Shown here piece after piece: positions 43,704-52,744 of a DNA stretch of 64,000 nucleotides. Source of the stretch: Euzebya pacifica (GTDB lineage: Bacteria; Actinomycetota; Nitriliruptoria; Euzebyales; Euzebyaceae); assembly GCF_003344865.1 (NCBI RefSeq), contig NZ_CP031165.1:4717910-4781909 (forward strand). The letters run 5' to 3'. The notes under the pieces were generated by a model. It saw only the letters and a program-made list of their open reading frames with translations. It was not told where the DNA came from and ran no database searches. A program made the translations under genes and the position numbers. Within the stretch, counting starts at the first letter, position 1, and each line of letters opens with the position of its first letter.

Positions 43704-44045
43704 ATGAACACTGCACCAGCCGTACTAAGCGCCACCAGCATCGATGGCAACGACATCCGCAACACCCAGGGTGAGGACCTCGGCAAGGTCAAGGACCTGA
43801 TGATCGACCTCGCCGACGGATCGGTGTCCTACGCCGTGGTGTCCTACGGCGGCTTCCTCGGGATGGGCGACAAGCTGTTCGCCGTCCCGTTCGAGGCCCT
43901 CACCGTGGACCCCGAGCACCACGCGTTCATCCTCGACGCCAGCAAGGAGCAGCTCGAGAAGGCTCCCGGCTTCGACAAGGACAACTGGCCGAACTTCGCC
44001 GACCCGCAGTTCGGCGACACCCTGCGCGCGTTCTACATCCGGTAG
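43704..44045 (+). CDS. PRC-barrel domain protein
   Basis: A 113-residue protein made almost wholly of one PRC-barrel (about residues 10-80: GNDIRNTQGEDLGKVKDLMIDLADG, YAVVSYGGFLGMGDKLFAVPFEAL), followed by a conserved tail with WPNFADPQF. PRC-barrel proteins of this type are general stress proteins of unknown biochemistry in many soil and marine bacteria. GGAGG precedes the ATG by 6 nt. A GTTT-N15-GGGAAG sequence (from 43628) resembles a SigB-type stress promoter, but weakly. A strong terminator follows. Confidence 0.86.
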   Translation: MNTAPAVLSATSIDGNDIRNTQGEDLGKVKDLMIDLADGSVSYAVVSYGGFLGMGDKLFAVPFEALTVDPEHHAFILDASKEQLEKAPGFDKDNWPNFADPQFGDTLRAFYIR

Positions 44046-44068
44046 GCGCCAGCTGAACTCGAGGAAGT

Positions 44069-44096
44069 GGCCCGGGCATTCGTGCTCGGGCCCTTT
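44069..44096 (+). terminator. UUCG-tetraloop terminator after PRC-barrel gene
   Basis: A 10-bp stem (GGCCCGGGCA with TGCTCGGGCC, one G-T pair) closes on the loop TTCG and is followed by CTTT. It begins 23 nt after the stop codon. Confidence 0.8.
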
Positions 44097-44127
44097 CCGT
44101 GTCTTCCGGGAAGCCCTCCAGGAGGAG

Positions 44128-44176
44128 CGGATCGTGCCGAAACGCACCAATGGGTGGTTCAGGCCCCGATCGCGCC
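44128..44176. repeat. 49-bp direct repeat flanking the PRC-barrel gene, copy 2
   Basis: Same end sequences as copy 1 at 43529-43577, with a different 16-bp middle. It lies between the PRC-barrel terminator and the end of hutI. Confidence 0.6.
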
Positions 44177-44189
44177 GATGACCACCGGG

Positions 44190-45431
44190 TCAGCCGAGCG
44201 GCCCCGCCCCCACGTCGCCGGCCACGACGTCGCCACCCACCACGGTCGCCGCGATCAGGGGGACGCCGGGGCGGTAGGCGAGGTGGTCGGGGGACGGGGC
44301 GTCGAGGACGACCATGTCCGCCCGCGCGCCCACCCGAAGGTGGCCGACGTCGTCCACGCCCAGCGAGCGGGCGCCGCCGGCGGTGGCCGACCACACCGCC
44401 TCGGGCAGGGTCAGGTGGCAGTCCCGCACGGCCAGGGCGATGACGAACGACATCGACGTGGTGTAGCTCGACCCCGGGTTGCAGTTCGTGGCCAGCGCCA
44501 CGGTCGCACCGGCGTCGACCAGCCGGCGCCCGTCGGGATAGGCCTGGCGGGTCGAGAAGTCCGTCGCCGGCAACAACGTGGCCACGGTCGACGCCCCGGC
44601 GAGCGCCTCGACGTCCTCGCCGGCCAGGTAGGTGCAGTGGTCGGCCGACGCGCAGCCGAGCTCGACGGCCAGCCGCACCCCCGGCCCCTCCCCCAGCTGG
44701 TTGGCGTGCACCCGGCCGGCCAACCCCTTCGCCATCCCTGCCCGCAACACCTCCCGCGACTGGTCGGCGTCGAAGGCCCCCTCCTCGCAGAACACGTCCA
44801 CCGATCCGGAGAGGGGTGCGCAGGCGTCCAGCATCTCCCCGGTCACGAGCGACACGTAGCCCGCCGGGTCCGCGGCGTGCTCGGGCGGCACGACGTGGGC
44901 GCCCAGGTAGGTGGTGTGCGGGGTGACCTCGCGGGCCAGCCGCAGCAGGCGCGACTCGCCCTCCGGCGTGGCCGCGTAGCCCGACTTGATCTCCAGCGTC
45001 GTGATCCCCGCCGCGCGGGCCTCGGCCACCCGGCCGGCCAACGCGGCCCGCAGATCTTCGTCCATCGCGGACCTGGTCGCGCCGATCGTGGTGGCGATGC
45101 CGCCGGCGGCGTAGGGCTGGCCGGCCATGCGGGCGGTGAACTCCGCCGACCGGTCACCGGCGAAGACCATGTGGGTGTGGCTGTCGACGAAGCCCGGCAG
45201 CACCGACCGGCCGCCCAGCGACACCCGCTGGTCTGTCGGCGGGGTCGACCCCGTCCCGACGGCGGCGACACGGCCCGAGTCGACGACCAGCCAGGCGTCG
45301 GCGAGGCCCCGGCTGACCTCGGCGCCGTGCCGGCCCACCCCGGACGCCGCCGCGTCGACGCCGGCGGGCAGGGCGTGGGCGGGGTCGTGGGTGGTCAGCC
45401 AGGCGATGTCGGTGAAGGCGGTGGTGGTCAC
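44190..45431 (-). CDS. hutI: Imidazolonepropionase
   Basis: A 413-residue amidohydrolase-fold enzyme hydrolysing 4-imidazolone-5-propanoate to N-formimidoyl-L-glutamate, the third step of histidine breakdown. Motifs are SHTHMVFAGDR (metal), SGYAATPEGE, VDVFCEEGAFD, HANQLG, ASADHCTYL and ATNCNPGSS. The family usually runs about 400-420 residues. GTG start at 45431 with GGAG about 8 nt before it. It is the last gene of the hut operon, 13 nt after hutF. Confidence 0.93.
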   Translation of the reverse strand: MTTTAFTDIAWLTTHDPAHALPAGVDAAASGVGRHGAEVSRGLADAWLVVDSGRVAAVGTGSTPPTDQRVSLGGRSVLPGFVDSHTHMVFAGDRSAEFTARMAGQPYAAGGIATTIGATRSAMDEDLRAALAGRVAEARAAGITTLEIKSGYAATPEGESRLLRLAREVTPHTTYLGAHVVPPEHAADPAGYVSLVTGEMLDACAPLSGSVDVFCEEGAFDADQSREVLRAGMAKGLAGRVHANQLGEGPGVRLAVELGCASADHCTYLAGEDVEALAGASTVATLLPATDFSTRQAYPDGRRLVDAGATVALATNCNPGSSYTTSMSFVIALAVRDCHLTLPEAVWSATAGGARSLGVDDVGHLRVGARADMVVLDAPSPDHLAYRPGVPLIAATVVGGDVVAGDVGAGPLG

Positions 45432-45444
45432 GAGGATGCTCCGA

Positions 45445-46854
45445 TCAGGAAGGAGAGAGGGACGTCCGCAGCGCCTCGGCCACGTCGAACCCGGTGTGCT
45501 GGCCGTCGGCGACGACGACCCGGCCGCCCACGATGGTGTGGGTGATGTCGGCGGCGGTCCCGGCGTGCACGATCCCCGCCAGCACGTCACGACGCGGCAC
45601 CCCGGCAAGACGCACCGAGTCCAGGCCCACGACGCAGAGGTCGGCCAACGCCCCGGCCTCGATGCGGCCGGCGTCGGCCCAGCCGAGCGATCGGGCCCCG
45701 CCGGTCGTCGCCGCCGCGATCAGCGACGCCGGGGAGAGCAGGCCTCGTTGCTGGGTGACCAGGCGGAGGTCGGCCTCGACCGCCCGTGCCTCCTCCAGCA
45801 GGTCGATGACGACGTGCTGGTCCGAGCCCAGCGCGAGGTCCGCACCGGCGTCCCGCAACGCCATCGCCGGGACGACGCCGTCGGCCAGGTCCCGCTCGGT
45901 CGTCGGGCAGGCGCAGACCGTCGACCCGGTCGACCCGAGCAGCCCGATGTCCCCCTCGTCCAGCCACACCCCGTGCACGGCCGTGAACCGCTGGGCCAGC
46001 GCCCCGGCCCGGTCCAGCAGCACGACCGGCGACACCCCGTGGGCCTCGACGCAGGCCGCCACCTCGGCGGGCTGCTCCGACACATGGGCGTGCAGCACCG
46101 AGCCGTCGTCCAGCACCTCGGCCACCCCGGCGACGGCCTCACCGGCCACCGCCGCCGGCACCGCCCGGACCGAATGCAGCGCCGCACCGACCCGTGCACC
46201 GACCCCGTCCACGCGGGACGACAGGTCGGCCAGGCGGGACAACCACGACGGCACCGAGCCGTCGGAGAACCGCTGCTGCACCGGCGCCAGGCCGGGCCGC
46301 TCCAGCGTGTCGCCCACCCCGGCGGTCAGGTACAGGGTGTCCAGCAGGGTGATGCGGATGCCTGCATCGGCGGCGGCCGCCAGCAGCGCCTCACCCATGG
46401 CGTTGGCGTCGGCGTGGGGACGGCCGTCGACGTCGTGGTGGAGGTAGTGGAACTCCCCGACGGCGGTGATGCCGGCCAGCGCCATCTCGCCGAACACCCC
46501 ACGGGCCAGGGCGTGGTAGCTGTCGGGCTCAAGCCGGCCGGCCACCCCGTACATGACCTCCCGCCAGGTCCAGAACGATCCCGGCTCGCCCCGGGCCCCA
46601 CCTGTCCCGTGGGTCCGGCCGCGCAGCGCACGATGGAAGGCGTGGGAGTGGGCGTTGACCAGCCCCGGCAGGGTCACCCCCCGCAGGTGGGTGCCGGTCG
46701 CGGCGACCTCGTCGAACCGTTCGCTGTCCGCTTCGACGACGGCCAGCCGCCCGTCCTCCACCGAGAGCACCACCCGGTCGGCCACCACGCCGTCGGCGGG
46801 CGCGCCGACCAGCGCGTGGTCGCAGGCGAACCAGCCGGGACCGGCAGGGCTCAC
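45445..46854 (-). CDS. hutF: Formimidoylglutamate deiminase
   Basis: A 469-residue amidohydrolase that converts N-formimidoyl-L-glutamate to N-formyl-L-glutamate and ammonia. Motifs: LPGLVNAHSHAFHRALRG, FHYLHHDVDG, LHAHVSEQPAEVAACVEAHG, VHGVWLDEGD, ACPTTERDLADG, and LGSDQHVVIDLLEEARAVE (usually SDSH, here SDQH). Starts at GTG 46854, overlapping the deformylase stop by 4 nt. HutF implies that HutG (N-formylglutamate deformylase) should act next; no HutG is in the window. Confidence 0.92.
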   Translation of the reverse strand: MSPAGPGWFACDHALVGAPADGVVADRVVLSVEDGRLAVVEADSERFDEVAATGTHLRGVTLPGLVNAHSHAFHRALRGRTHGTGGARGEPGSFWTWREVMYGVAGRLEPDSYHALARGVFGEMALAGITAVGEFHYLHHDVDGRPHADANAMGEALLAAAADAGIRITLLDTLYLTAGVGDTLERPGLAPVQQRFSDGSVPSWLSRLADLSSRVDGVGARVGAALHSVRAVPAAVAGEAVAGVAEVLDDGSVLHAHVSEQPAEVAACVEAHGVSPVVLLDRAGALAQRFTAVHGVWLDEGDIGLLGSTGSTVCACPTTERDLADGVVPAMALRDAGADLALGSDQHVVIDLLEEARAVEADLRLVTQQRGLLSPASLIAAATTGGARSLGWADAGRIEAGALADLCVVGLDSVRLAGVPRRDVLAGIVHAGTAADITHTIVGGRVVVADGQHTGFDVAEALRTSLSPS

Positions 46855-47435
46855 GAGCCGACCCGCGCCACGTAGTCGCTGATGCGTGCCTCGAATGCCT
46901 CGCGGTGGAACCGGTCGTAGTTCTCCCACGTCGTGAACGAGCGCGAGTCGGCGACGCGGTCGAGGAAGACCATGCCGTCGAGGTGGTCGACCTCGTGCTG
47001 GAAGGTCCCGGCGGTCACCCCGCGCAGCACCTCGTCGTGCTCGCCGCCGTCACGGTCCAGCCAGCGCACCCGCACGGCCGTCCACCGGGGCAGCTCGCCA
47101 CGGATCACCGGCACCGACAGGCAGCCCTCGATGATCGGTTCGGTCCCCTCCTCCTCCAGGGGTTCGAGGGTCGGGTTGACGAGCACGGTGAGGGGGATCA
47201 GCGGTTTGTAGGGGTACCGCGCCCTGGTGTGCGGGCCGACCTCGGCGATCGCGACCCGCAACGACGACCCGATCTGGGTCGCGGCGATCCCGGCCCCGCC
47301 GGCGTCGTGCATGGTGTCGATCAGGTCGTCGATCAGCCCCTGCACCTCCGCCGAACCGAGCTCGTCGGCCGCGATGGGCGTGGTGGGCGTGCGCAGGACC
47401 GGGTCGCCGACGTGAACGAGGGGACGGACGGCCAT
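46851..47435 (-). CDS. Peptide-deformylase-family protein within the hut operon
   Basis: A 194-residue metal hydrolase with all three PDF motifs: GAGIAATQ (residues 47-54), EGCLS (103-107, Cys105) and HEVDH (147-151). It shares one base with the phyH stop upstream (TGATG) and overlaps hutF by 4 nt, so it is made with the histidine enzymes. Ordinary PDF removes formyl from new proteins. In this position it could instead deformylate N-formyl-L-glutamate, the product of HutF, replacing the missing HutG. The family call is firm; the special role is inference. It may equally be a second housekeeping PDF. Confidence 0.9.
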   Translation of the reverse strand: MAVRPLVHVGDPVLRTPTTPIAADELGSAEVQGLIDDLIDTMHDAGGAGIAATQIGSSLRVAIAEVGPHTRARYPYKPLIPLTVLVNPTLEPLEEEGTEPIIEGCLSVPVIRGELPRWTAVRVRWLDRDGGEHDEVLRGVTAGTFQHEVDHLDGMVFLDRVADSRSFTTWENYDRFHREAFEARISDYVARVGS

Positions 47436-48256
47436 CAGCCCGCCGTCCGTGGCCACAGGACCGGGAAGAGCGGATGGTCCATCGGCACCCCGGCGGGCAG
47501 CTCGTCGACCAAGCCGTCGAAGGGCGGTGAGGTCGTCCACTGCCGTGGCGCGTGCACCATGTCGTCGCCGAGCATGCGGATGGAGATGACCCGACGGCGA
47601 CGGGTCGACCCGCCGGCGGCATGCAGGGTGAGCATGTTGAAGAAGACGGCGTCACCGGGCTCCAGCGCCCAGCCGACGACCGGCCAGCGGTCGGGTTCGC
47701 CCTCGATGTCTGGCAGGTCCGACAGGGTCCCCTCGGGGAACCACTTGGCCTGCGCGTCCTGGAACGTCCGCGGCATGTACCACTCGCCCGTGTGGGAGCC
47801 GGCCACGAACTCCAGCGTCGACTCGCGGTCGACCGGGTCGACGGGGAACCACATCGAGGTGTTCTGGGTGCCCTCGACGTTGTAGTAGGGCTGGTCCTGG
47901 TGCCACGGCGTGCGCTGCCTGGTGCCGGGCTCCTTGGTCAGCATGTGGTCGTGGTACAGCCGCACCGTCTGGCTGCCCATCAGCTGGGCGGCGATCCCGG
48001 CGGCCGGCGACTCGTGGACGAACCGTTCGATCTCGGGGATTCGCTGCCAGCTGCAGAAGTCCTCGATGAAGGCGCCGTCGTCCTCGGCCGAGGCCCGCTT
48101 GGCCTTCGGTGAGAGGTCGGCGAGGTTGGCGTCGACGGCCCGGCGGGCCAGCTCGACGTCCTCGGCCGAGAAGGCCCCGCGGACGACGACCACGCCATCG
48201 CGCTGGTACGCCTCCACGGTCGCGGGATCGACGGTGAACGAGTCAGCAGCGGTCAT
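47435..48256 (-). CDS. Phytanoyl-CoA dioxygenase (PhyH) family protein
   Basis: A 273-residue Fe(II)/2-oxoglutarate oxygenase. The iron facial triad is His119 and Asp121 (WHQDQPYY) with His212 (MLTLHAAGG); RRRRVISIR provides the 2-oxoglutarate arginine. Family members hydroxylate free small molecules (ectoine, fatty acyl-CoA, chlorinated amino acids) in bacteria. It lies between hutU and the deformylase gene, 3 nt after the hutU stop, so it belongs to the hut transcript. A role on a histidine derivative or a modified histidine substrate is possible but unproven. Confidence 0.87.
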   Translation of the reverse strand: MTAADSFTVDPATVEAYQRDGVVVVRGAFSAEDVELARRAVDANLADLSPKAKRASAEDDGAFIEDFCSWQRIPEIERFVHESPAAGIAAQLMGSQTVRLYHDHMLTKEPGTRQRTPWHQDQPYYNVEGTQNTSMWFPVDPVDRESTLEFVAGSHTGEWYMPRTFQDAQAKWFPEGTLSDLPDIEGEPDRWPVVGWALEPGDAVFFNMLTLHAAGGSTRRRRVISIRMLGDDMVHAPRQWTTSPPFDGLVDELPAGVPMDHPLFPVLWPRTAG

Positions 48257-48259
48257 TGC

Positions 48260-49915
48260 TCAACCCTCCAGCAGCGGGATCTTGACGCCGCGCTCGCGGG
48301 CGACGTCCTTGGCGATGTCGTAGCCGGCGTCGGCGTGGCGCATCACGCCCAGGCCCGGGTCGGTGGTCAGCACCCGCTCCAGCTTCTGCTCGGCGAGCTC
48401 GGTGCCGTCGGCCAGGCAGACCATGCCGGCGTGGATGGACCGGCCGATGCCGACCCCACCGCCGTGGTGGATGCTGACCCACGTCGCCCCGGACGCCGTG
48501 GTCGACAGGGCGTTCAGCAGCGGCCAGTCGGCGATGGCGTCGGACCCGTCGATCATCCCCTCGGTCTCGCGGTAGGGCGAGGCGACGGAGCCGGAGTCCA
48601 GGTGATCACGGCCGATGACGATCGGCGCGGACACCTTGCCGTCGCGGACGAGGTCGTTGAAGACCTTGCCGAGCTTGGCCCGCTCGCCGTAGCCCAGCCA
48701 GCAGATCCGGGCGGGCAGCCCCTGGAAGGCAACCTGCTCGGAGGCTTTCTTGATCCAGCGGTGGAGGGGTTCGTCGTCGGGGAAGGTCTCCAGGACCGCC
48801 TGGTCGGTGACGGCGATGTCGGCCGGGTCGCCCGACAGGGCCACCCAGCGGAAGGGGCCCTTGCCCTCGCAGAACAGCGGCCGGACGTAGGCGGGCACGA
48901 AGCCGGGGTAGTCGAAGGCGCGGTCGAACCCGCCGAGCTGGGCCTCGGCACGAAGGCTGTTGCCGTAGTCGAAGACCTCCGCACCGGCGTCGGCGAACCC
49001 GACCATGGCGCGGCAGTGGGCGGCCATGGACTCGCGGGCCCGGCGGGTCATCTCCTCGGGCTGCTCGGCGGCCATCTTCGCGGCGGCTTCGGGGCTGACG
49101 TCGACGGGCACGTAGCTGAGGGGGTCGTGGGCCGAGGTCTGGTCGGTGACGATGTCGGCGGGGAAGCCACGGTCGAGCAGCTGCGGGACCAGCTCGGCGG
49201 CGTTGCCGATCAGCCCGACGCTGAGCGGCTGCTTGGCGTCACGTGCATCGATGCACCTGGCGATGGCGTCGTCGATGTCGTCGGCGACGACGTCGAGATA
49301 ACGGTGCTCGACCCGCCGCTCGGCCCGCCACGGGACGACCTCGATGCACAGGGCCACGCCGTCGTTCATGGTGACCGCCAGCGGCTGGGCGCCACCCATG
49401 CCACCGAGGCCGGCGGTGAGGGTGATGGTGCCGGCCAGGCTGCCGTCGAAGCGGCGGCGGGCGATCTCGGCGAAGCACTCGTAGGTGCCCTGCAGGATCC
49501 CCTGGGTGCCGATGTAGATCCACGACCCCGCGGTCATCTGGCCGTACATGGTCAGGCCCTCGGCCTCGAGCCGGCGGAACTCCTCCCAGTTCGCCCAGTC
49601 GGGGACGAGGTTGGAGTTGGCGATCAGCACGCGGGGGGCCCACGGGTTGGTGCGGATGACCCCGACGGGCTTGCCCGACTGCACCAGCAGCGTTTCGTCG
49701 TCGGCCAGGTCGGTGAGGGCGGCGACGATGCCGTCAAAGGCCTCCCACGACCGGGCGGCGCGGCCGGTGCCGCCGTAGACGACGAGCTTGTCGGGCTCCT
49801 CGGCCACCTCGGGATCGAGGTTGTTCATCAGCATCCGGAGGGGTGCCTCGGTCTGCCAGGACCGGGCGGTCAGCTCGGTGCCGCGGGCGGCACGGACGGG
49901 ACGGGGGCCGCTCAT
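48260..49915 (-). CDS. hutU: Urocanate hydratase
   Basis: A 551-residue NAD+-dependent hydratase, second step of histidine breakdown (urocanate to imidazolonepropionate). It has the N-terminal NNLDPEVAE and [11 protein letters not shown], the NAD loop [17 protein letters not shown], the DQTSAHDP region, and the C-terminal [16 protein letters not shown] with the active-site cysteine region of the family ([15 protein letters not shown]). Length is typical (about 550-560). It is 85 nt after hutH and probably in the same transcript. Confidence 0.95.
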   Translation of the reverse strand: MSGPRPVRAARGTELTARSWQTEAPLRMLMNNLDPEVAEEPDKLVVYGGTGRAARSWEAFDGIVAALTDLADDETLLVQSGKPVGVIRTNPWAPRVLIANSNLVPDWANWEEFRRLEAEGLTMYGQMTAGSWIYIGTQGILQGTYECFAEIARRRFDGSLAGTITLTAGLGGMGGAQPLAVTMNDGVALCIEVVPWRAERRVEHRYLDVVADDIDDAIARCIDARDAKQPLSVGLIGNAAELVPQLLDRGFPADIVTDQTSAHDPLSYVPVDVSPEAAAKMAAEQPEEMTRRARESMAAHCRAMVGFADAGAEVFDYGNSLRAEAQLGGFDRAFDYPGFVPAYVRPLFCEGKGPFRWVALSGDPADIAVTDQAVLETFPDDEPLHRWIKKASEQVAFQGLPARICWLGYGERAKLGKVFNDLVRDGKVSAPIVIGRDHLDSGSVASPYRETEGMIDGSDAIADWPLLNALSTTASGATWVSIHHGGGVGIGRSIHAGMVCLADGTELAEQKLERVLTTDPGLGVMRHADAGYDIAKDVARERGVKIPLLEG

Positions 49916-50000
49916 GATGGTGTCCTCTCGCTGTCGGGTCTCGGTGTCGGGTGGCGGTGTCGGGTGGCGGTGTTGGCGTGTGTGTCGGGCGGCCCGGGCG

Positions 50001-51557
50001 TCAGGTCAGGTCGGCGTGGGCACGGGCGGCGGTCAGCACCGCACCGGTCTCCAGCAGCCGTTCGACGGCGGCGAGGCGGGGCTCGAGGTGTTCGTCGGGA
50101 CCGGGTCCGCCCGCCGCCTCCAGCACGACCTCGGCGACCGCCCCGGTGGCTGCACCCGGGCGGAGGGGCTCACCGCTGGGCGGCAGGCCCTGCCCGCGGA
50201 GGACCTGGGCGTGGGTGGCGGCGAGGACCTCGACGGCGAGGATGCGCCGCAGGTTGGCGACGACCTCGCGGAGGGCCCGGCAGGCCCCCCAGCCCATGGA
50301 GACGTGGTCCTCCTGCCCGGCGGAGGTCGACAGGGTGTCGACGCTGGCGGGGGCGGCCAGCCGACGGTTGGTGGTGACCATCGCGGCCTGGGTGTACTGC
50401 GCGATCATCAGCCCGGAGTTCACGCCGGCGTCGGTGGTGAGGAACGGCGGCAGCCCGTGGGAGCGGGCCGGGTCCAGCAGCCGGTCGGTCCGACGCTCCG
50501 ACAGGGCCGACAGGTCGGCCACCGGGATGCGCAGCAGGTCGGCGGCGTAGGCCACGGGCGCACCGTGGAAGTTGCCGCACGACGCGACCCGGCCGTCATT
50601 GAGGACGACAGGGTTGTCGATGAAGCTCTGGAGCTCGTTGTCGGCAACGGTGGCGGCGAAGCCGATGACGTCGCGGCCGGCACCGTGGACCTGCGGGGTG
50701 CAGCGCAGCGAGTAGGCGTCCTGCACACGGGTGTCGCCGTGGCGGTGGCTGGCCACGGTCGGCGAGCCGGCGAGCAGGTTGCGGAGGTTGGCGGCCGAGG
50801 CCTGCTGGCCGGGCTGTGGACGCATGGCGACCAGGTCCGCGGCGTAGGCCTGGTCGGTGCCGAGCAGCGCCTCGACGGTCATGGCGGCGGCGACGTCGGC
50901 GATCAGGTAGAGGTCGCGGAGGTCCTGCAGCGCCATGACCAGCATGCCGAGCATGCCGTCGGTGCCGTTGATCAGCGCCAGCCCCTCCTTGGCGGTCAGG
51001 TGGAGCGGTTCGAGGCCCGCGTCGGCGAGCGCCTCGGCCGCCGGCTTGCGACCGGTCGGGGTGTCGACGATGCCCTCGCCGGTGAGGGTCAGGGCGGCGG
51101 CGGCGAGGGGTGCCAGGTCACCGGACGCGCCGACCGAGCCGTGCTCGCGGACGACGGGGACGATGCCGGCGTTGAGCACCTCGCAGATCCGCTCGGCGAC
51201 GTGTGGACGAGCACCGCTGTAGCCCATGGCCAGCGAGCGGGCGCGGAGCATCATCATCGCGCGGATGACCTCCTGCTCCAGCTCCGGCCCCATGCCCGCG
51301 GCGTGGGAGCGGACCAGGGCCTGCTGCAGCTCGGCGGAGCGTTCGACCGGGATGACGGTGTCGGCCAGCGCGCCGAACCCGGTGGAGACGCCGTAGACGG
51401 GTTCGGGCTTGTCGAGCAGGCCCGCGACGACCTCGGCACCCCGCTCCAGCGCCTCGCGGGCGTCATCGCCCAGCACGACGCGTGCGCCCCGACGGGCGAC
51501 GTCGACCACGTCCTGGGGAGCAACCCCGTTGCGTCCAACGACCACAGATGCTTCCAT
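50001..51557 (-). CDS. hutH: Histidine ammonia-lyase
   Basis: A 518-residue lyase, first step of histidine breakdown (L-histidine to urocanate and ammonia). The autocatalytic MIO triad is Ala144-Ser145-Gly146 in [25 protein letters not shown] near residue 54 carries the catalytic tyrosine region, and [19 protein letters not shown] and QEDHVSMG follow. The ATG at 51557 lies inside an operator copy and 7 nt from TAGATT, with no SD, so the transcript is probably leaderless. First gene of the hut operon. Confidence 0.95.
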   Translation of the reverse strand: MEASVVVGRNGVAPQDVVDVARRGARVVLGDDAREALERGAEVVAGLLDKPEPVYGVSTGFGALADTVIPVERSAELQQALVRSHAAGMGPELEQEVIRAMMMLRARSLAMGYSGARPHVAERICEVLNAGIVPVVREHGSVGASGDLAPLAAAALTLTGEGIVDTPTGRKPAAEALADAGLEPLHLTAKEGLALINGTDGMLGMLVMALQDLRDLYLIADVAAAMTVEALLGTDQAYAADLVAMRPQPGQQASAANLRNLLAGSPTVASHRHGDTRVQDAYSLRCTPQVHGAGRDVIGFAATVADNELQSFIDNPVVLNDGRVASCGNFHGAPVAYAADLLRIPVADLSALSERRTDRLLDPARSHGLPPFLTTDAGVNSGLMIAQYTQAAMVTTNRRLAAPASVDTLSTSAGQEDHVSMGWGACRALREVVANLRRILAVEVLAATHAQVLRGQGLPPSGEPLRPGAATGAVAEVVLEAAGGPGPDEHLEPRLAAVERLLETGAVLTAARAHADLT

Positions 51558-51592
51558 AGGACGGAATCTACTTCCATCAAACGGAATGTCAA
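51551..51592 (-). promoter_or_regulatory. hutH promoter with two 20-bp-spaced operator copies
   Basis: On the minus strand: TTGACA (51592-51587), 16 nt, TAGATT (51570-51565), 7 nt, ATG. On the plus strand CTTCCATAGGACGGAATC (51551-51568) and CTTCCATCAAACGGAATG (51571-51588) repeat every 20 bp. Each is an inverted repeat TTCCAT-N3/4-ACGGAA. The second copy fills the spacer and the first covers the -10 and start codon. IclR-type repressors bind such palindromes, and the divergent iclR-type gene starts at 51603. Confidence 0.8.
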
Positions 51593-51602
51593 GAGGCCCA
51601 TC

Positions 51603-52313
51603 GTGTCGAGCACTCCCGAGACCAGCAGCCGGCAGACCGCCCGCTCCTCCGACCGTGTCCTCACCCTGCTGGTGGCGGTCGTGGAGGGGATCGGCGTGGC
51701 CGGTGAGGGCGGGCTGACGCTGACCCAGCTGTCGGATGCCGTCGGCCTGGCCCCGTCGACGGCGACCCGCCAGCTGGCGTCGCTTGAGGCCGCCGGGCTG
51801 GTGGCGCGGACGGCCTCGGGCTACGTCGCCGGTCCGCGCATGGTTCGGCTGGCCCATCGGGTGGTCGGCGGCCATCCCCTGCCCCGGCTGGCCCAGCCCA
51901 TCCTCGACCGGGTGGCCGCCGGGACCCGCGAGACCTGCTACCTCGCGGTCGCCCACGACGACGACACGGCGATCTACCTGGCGGCGGCCGAGGGCACGAT
52001 GACCCTGCGCGTGGCCGGCTGGCGCGGCCGCGACGTGCCACGGACCGGGACGGCGGTCGGACAGGCGCTAGCCGGCGCGCTGCCCGCCGGCGAGGCGGCG
52101 GTCGGCAGCGACACCGTGGAGGAGGGCGTGACCGGCATCAGCGCGGCCGTTCGCGATGCCCACGGGCAGGTCGTGGCCGCGATCAGCGTGCTCGGGCCGA
52201 CGTTCCGGATGCACGGCGAGGCGCTGGACGCGGCCCGCACGGCGGTGGTCGAGGGGGCGGCGGCCCTGGGCGAGCTGATCGGCGCCGACCCATTGGGCAA
52301 CCAGGGCGACTGA
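51603..52313 (+). CDS. IclR-family regulator, probable hut repressor
   Basis: A 236-residue IclR-type protein. The winged helix is GLTLTQLSDAVGLAPSTATRQLASLEAAGLVAR (about residues 38-70). The IclR effector domain follows, with RETCYLAVAHDDDTAIYL, and near the end GVTGISAAVRDAHGQVVAAISVLGP. Starts at GTG 51603, with AAGAGG seven nt before. It is divergent from hutH with the double operator in the 45-nt gap, so it very likely controls hut and itself. Urocanate is the usual hut inducer; this is not visible in sequence. Confidence 0.9.
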   Translation: MSSTPETSSRQTARSSDRVLTLLVAVVEGIGVAGEGGLTLTQLSDAVGLAPSTATRQLASLEAAGLVARTASGYVAGPRMVRLAHRVVGGHPLPRLAQPILDRVAAGTRETCYLAVAHDDDTAIYLAAAEGTMTLRVAGWRGRDVPRTGTAVGQALAGALPAGEAAVGSDTVEEGVTGISAAVRDAHGQVVAAISVLGPTFRMHGEALDAARTAVVEGAAALGELIGADPLGNQGD

Positions 52314-52411
52314 ACCCGCGGTCGCGACCGCTTGTCCCTCCACAGGACCGGCAGTACCTTCTCCGGCTTCTGCTGGTCCGTCGGGCTGGCACCTACACGA
52401 AGGGACGCGTC

Positions 52412-52717
52412 GTGCGTCACGTTCTTCTGCTGACCGCGCTGGCCTGCACGCTTCTGCTGACCGCCTGCTCCTTCGAGGCGTCCATCGGCGGTGGCATCGA
52501 CAGCGACAAGGTCGTCGAGGGCATCGTTGCCATCGGTGACGAGCAGCTGCCCGAGGGGTCCCCGTGGGAGGCCGACTGTTCGGACGTCGACTTCTCCGAC
52601 GCCGAGGACGGCGACACCTACGAGTGCGTTGCCATCGCCAGCGACGGCACCGAGCTGCCGGCGGTCGTGACCGTCGTCGACGCCGAGGCCGGCGACATCA
52701 ACGTCACGATCAACTGA
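52412..52717 (+). CDS. DUF4333-like small lipoprotein
   Basis: A 101-residue lipoprotein (signal HVLLLTALACTLLLTACSF, lipobox LTAC). The mature part carries a pair of cysteines (EADCSDVD and YECVAIASDGTELPAVVTVVD) in the spacing of DUF4333/DUF4878-type extracellular domains of Actinobacteria. GTG start with AGGGA upstream. It stands alone between the IclR gene and a convergent hydrolase. Function unknown. Confidence 0.75.
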   Translation: MRHVLLLTALACTLLLTACSFEASIGGGIDSDKVVEGIVAIGDEQLPEGSPWEADCSDVDFSDAEDGDTYECVAIASDGTELPAVVTVVDAEAGDINVTIN

Positions 52718-52744
52718 CCGGATCCGGCTGGCGTCGAGGGGACG

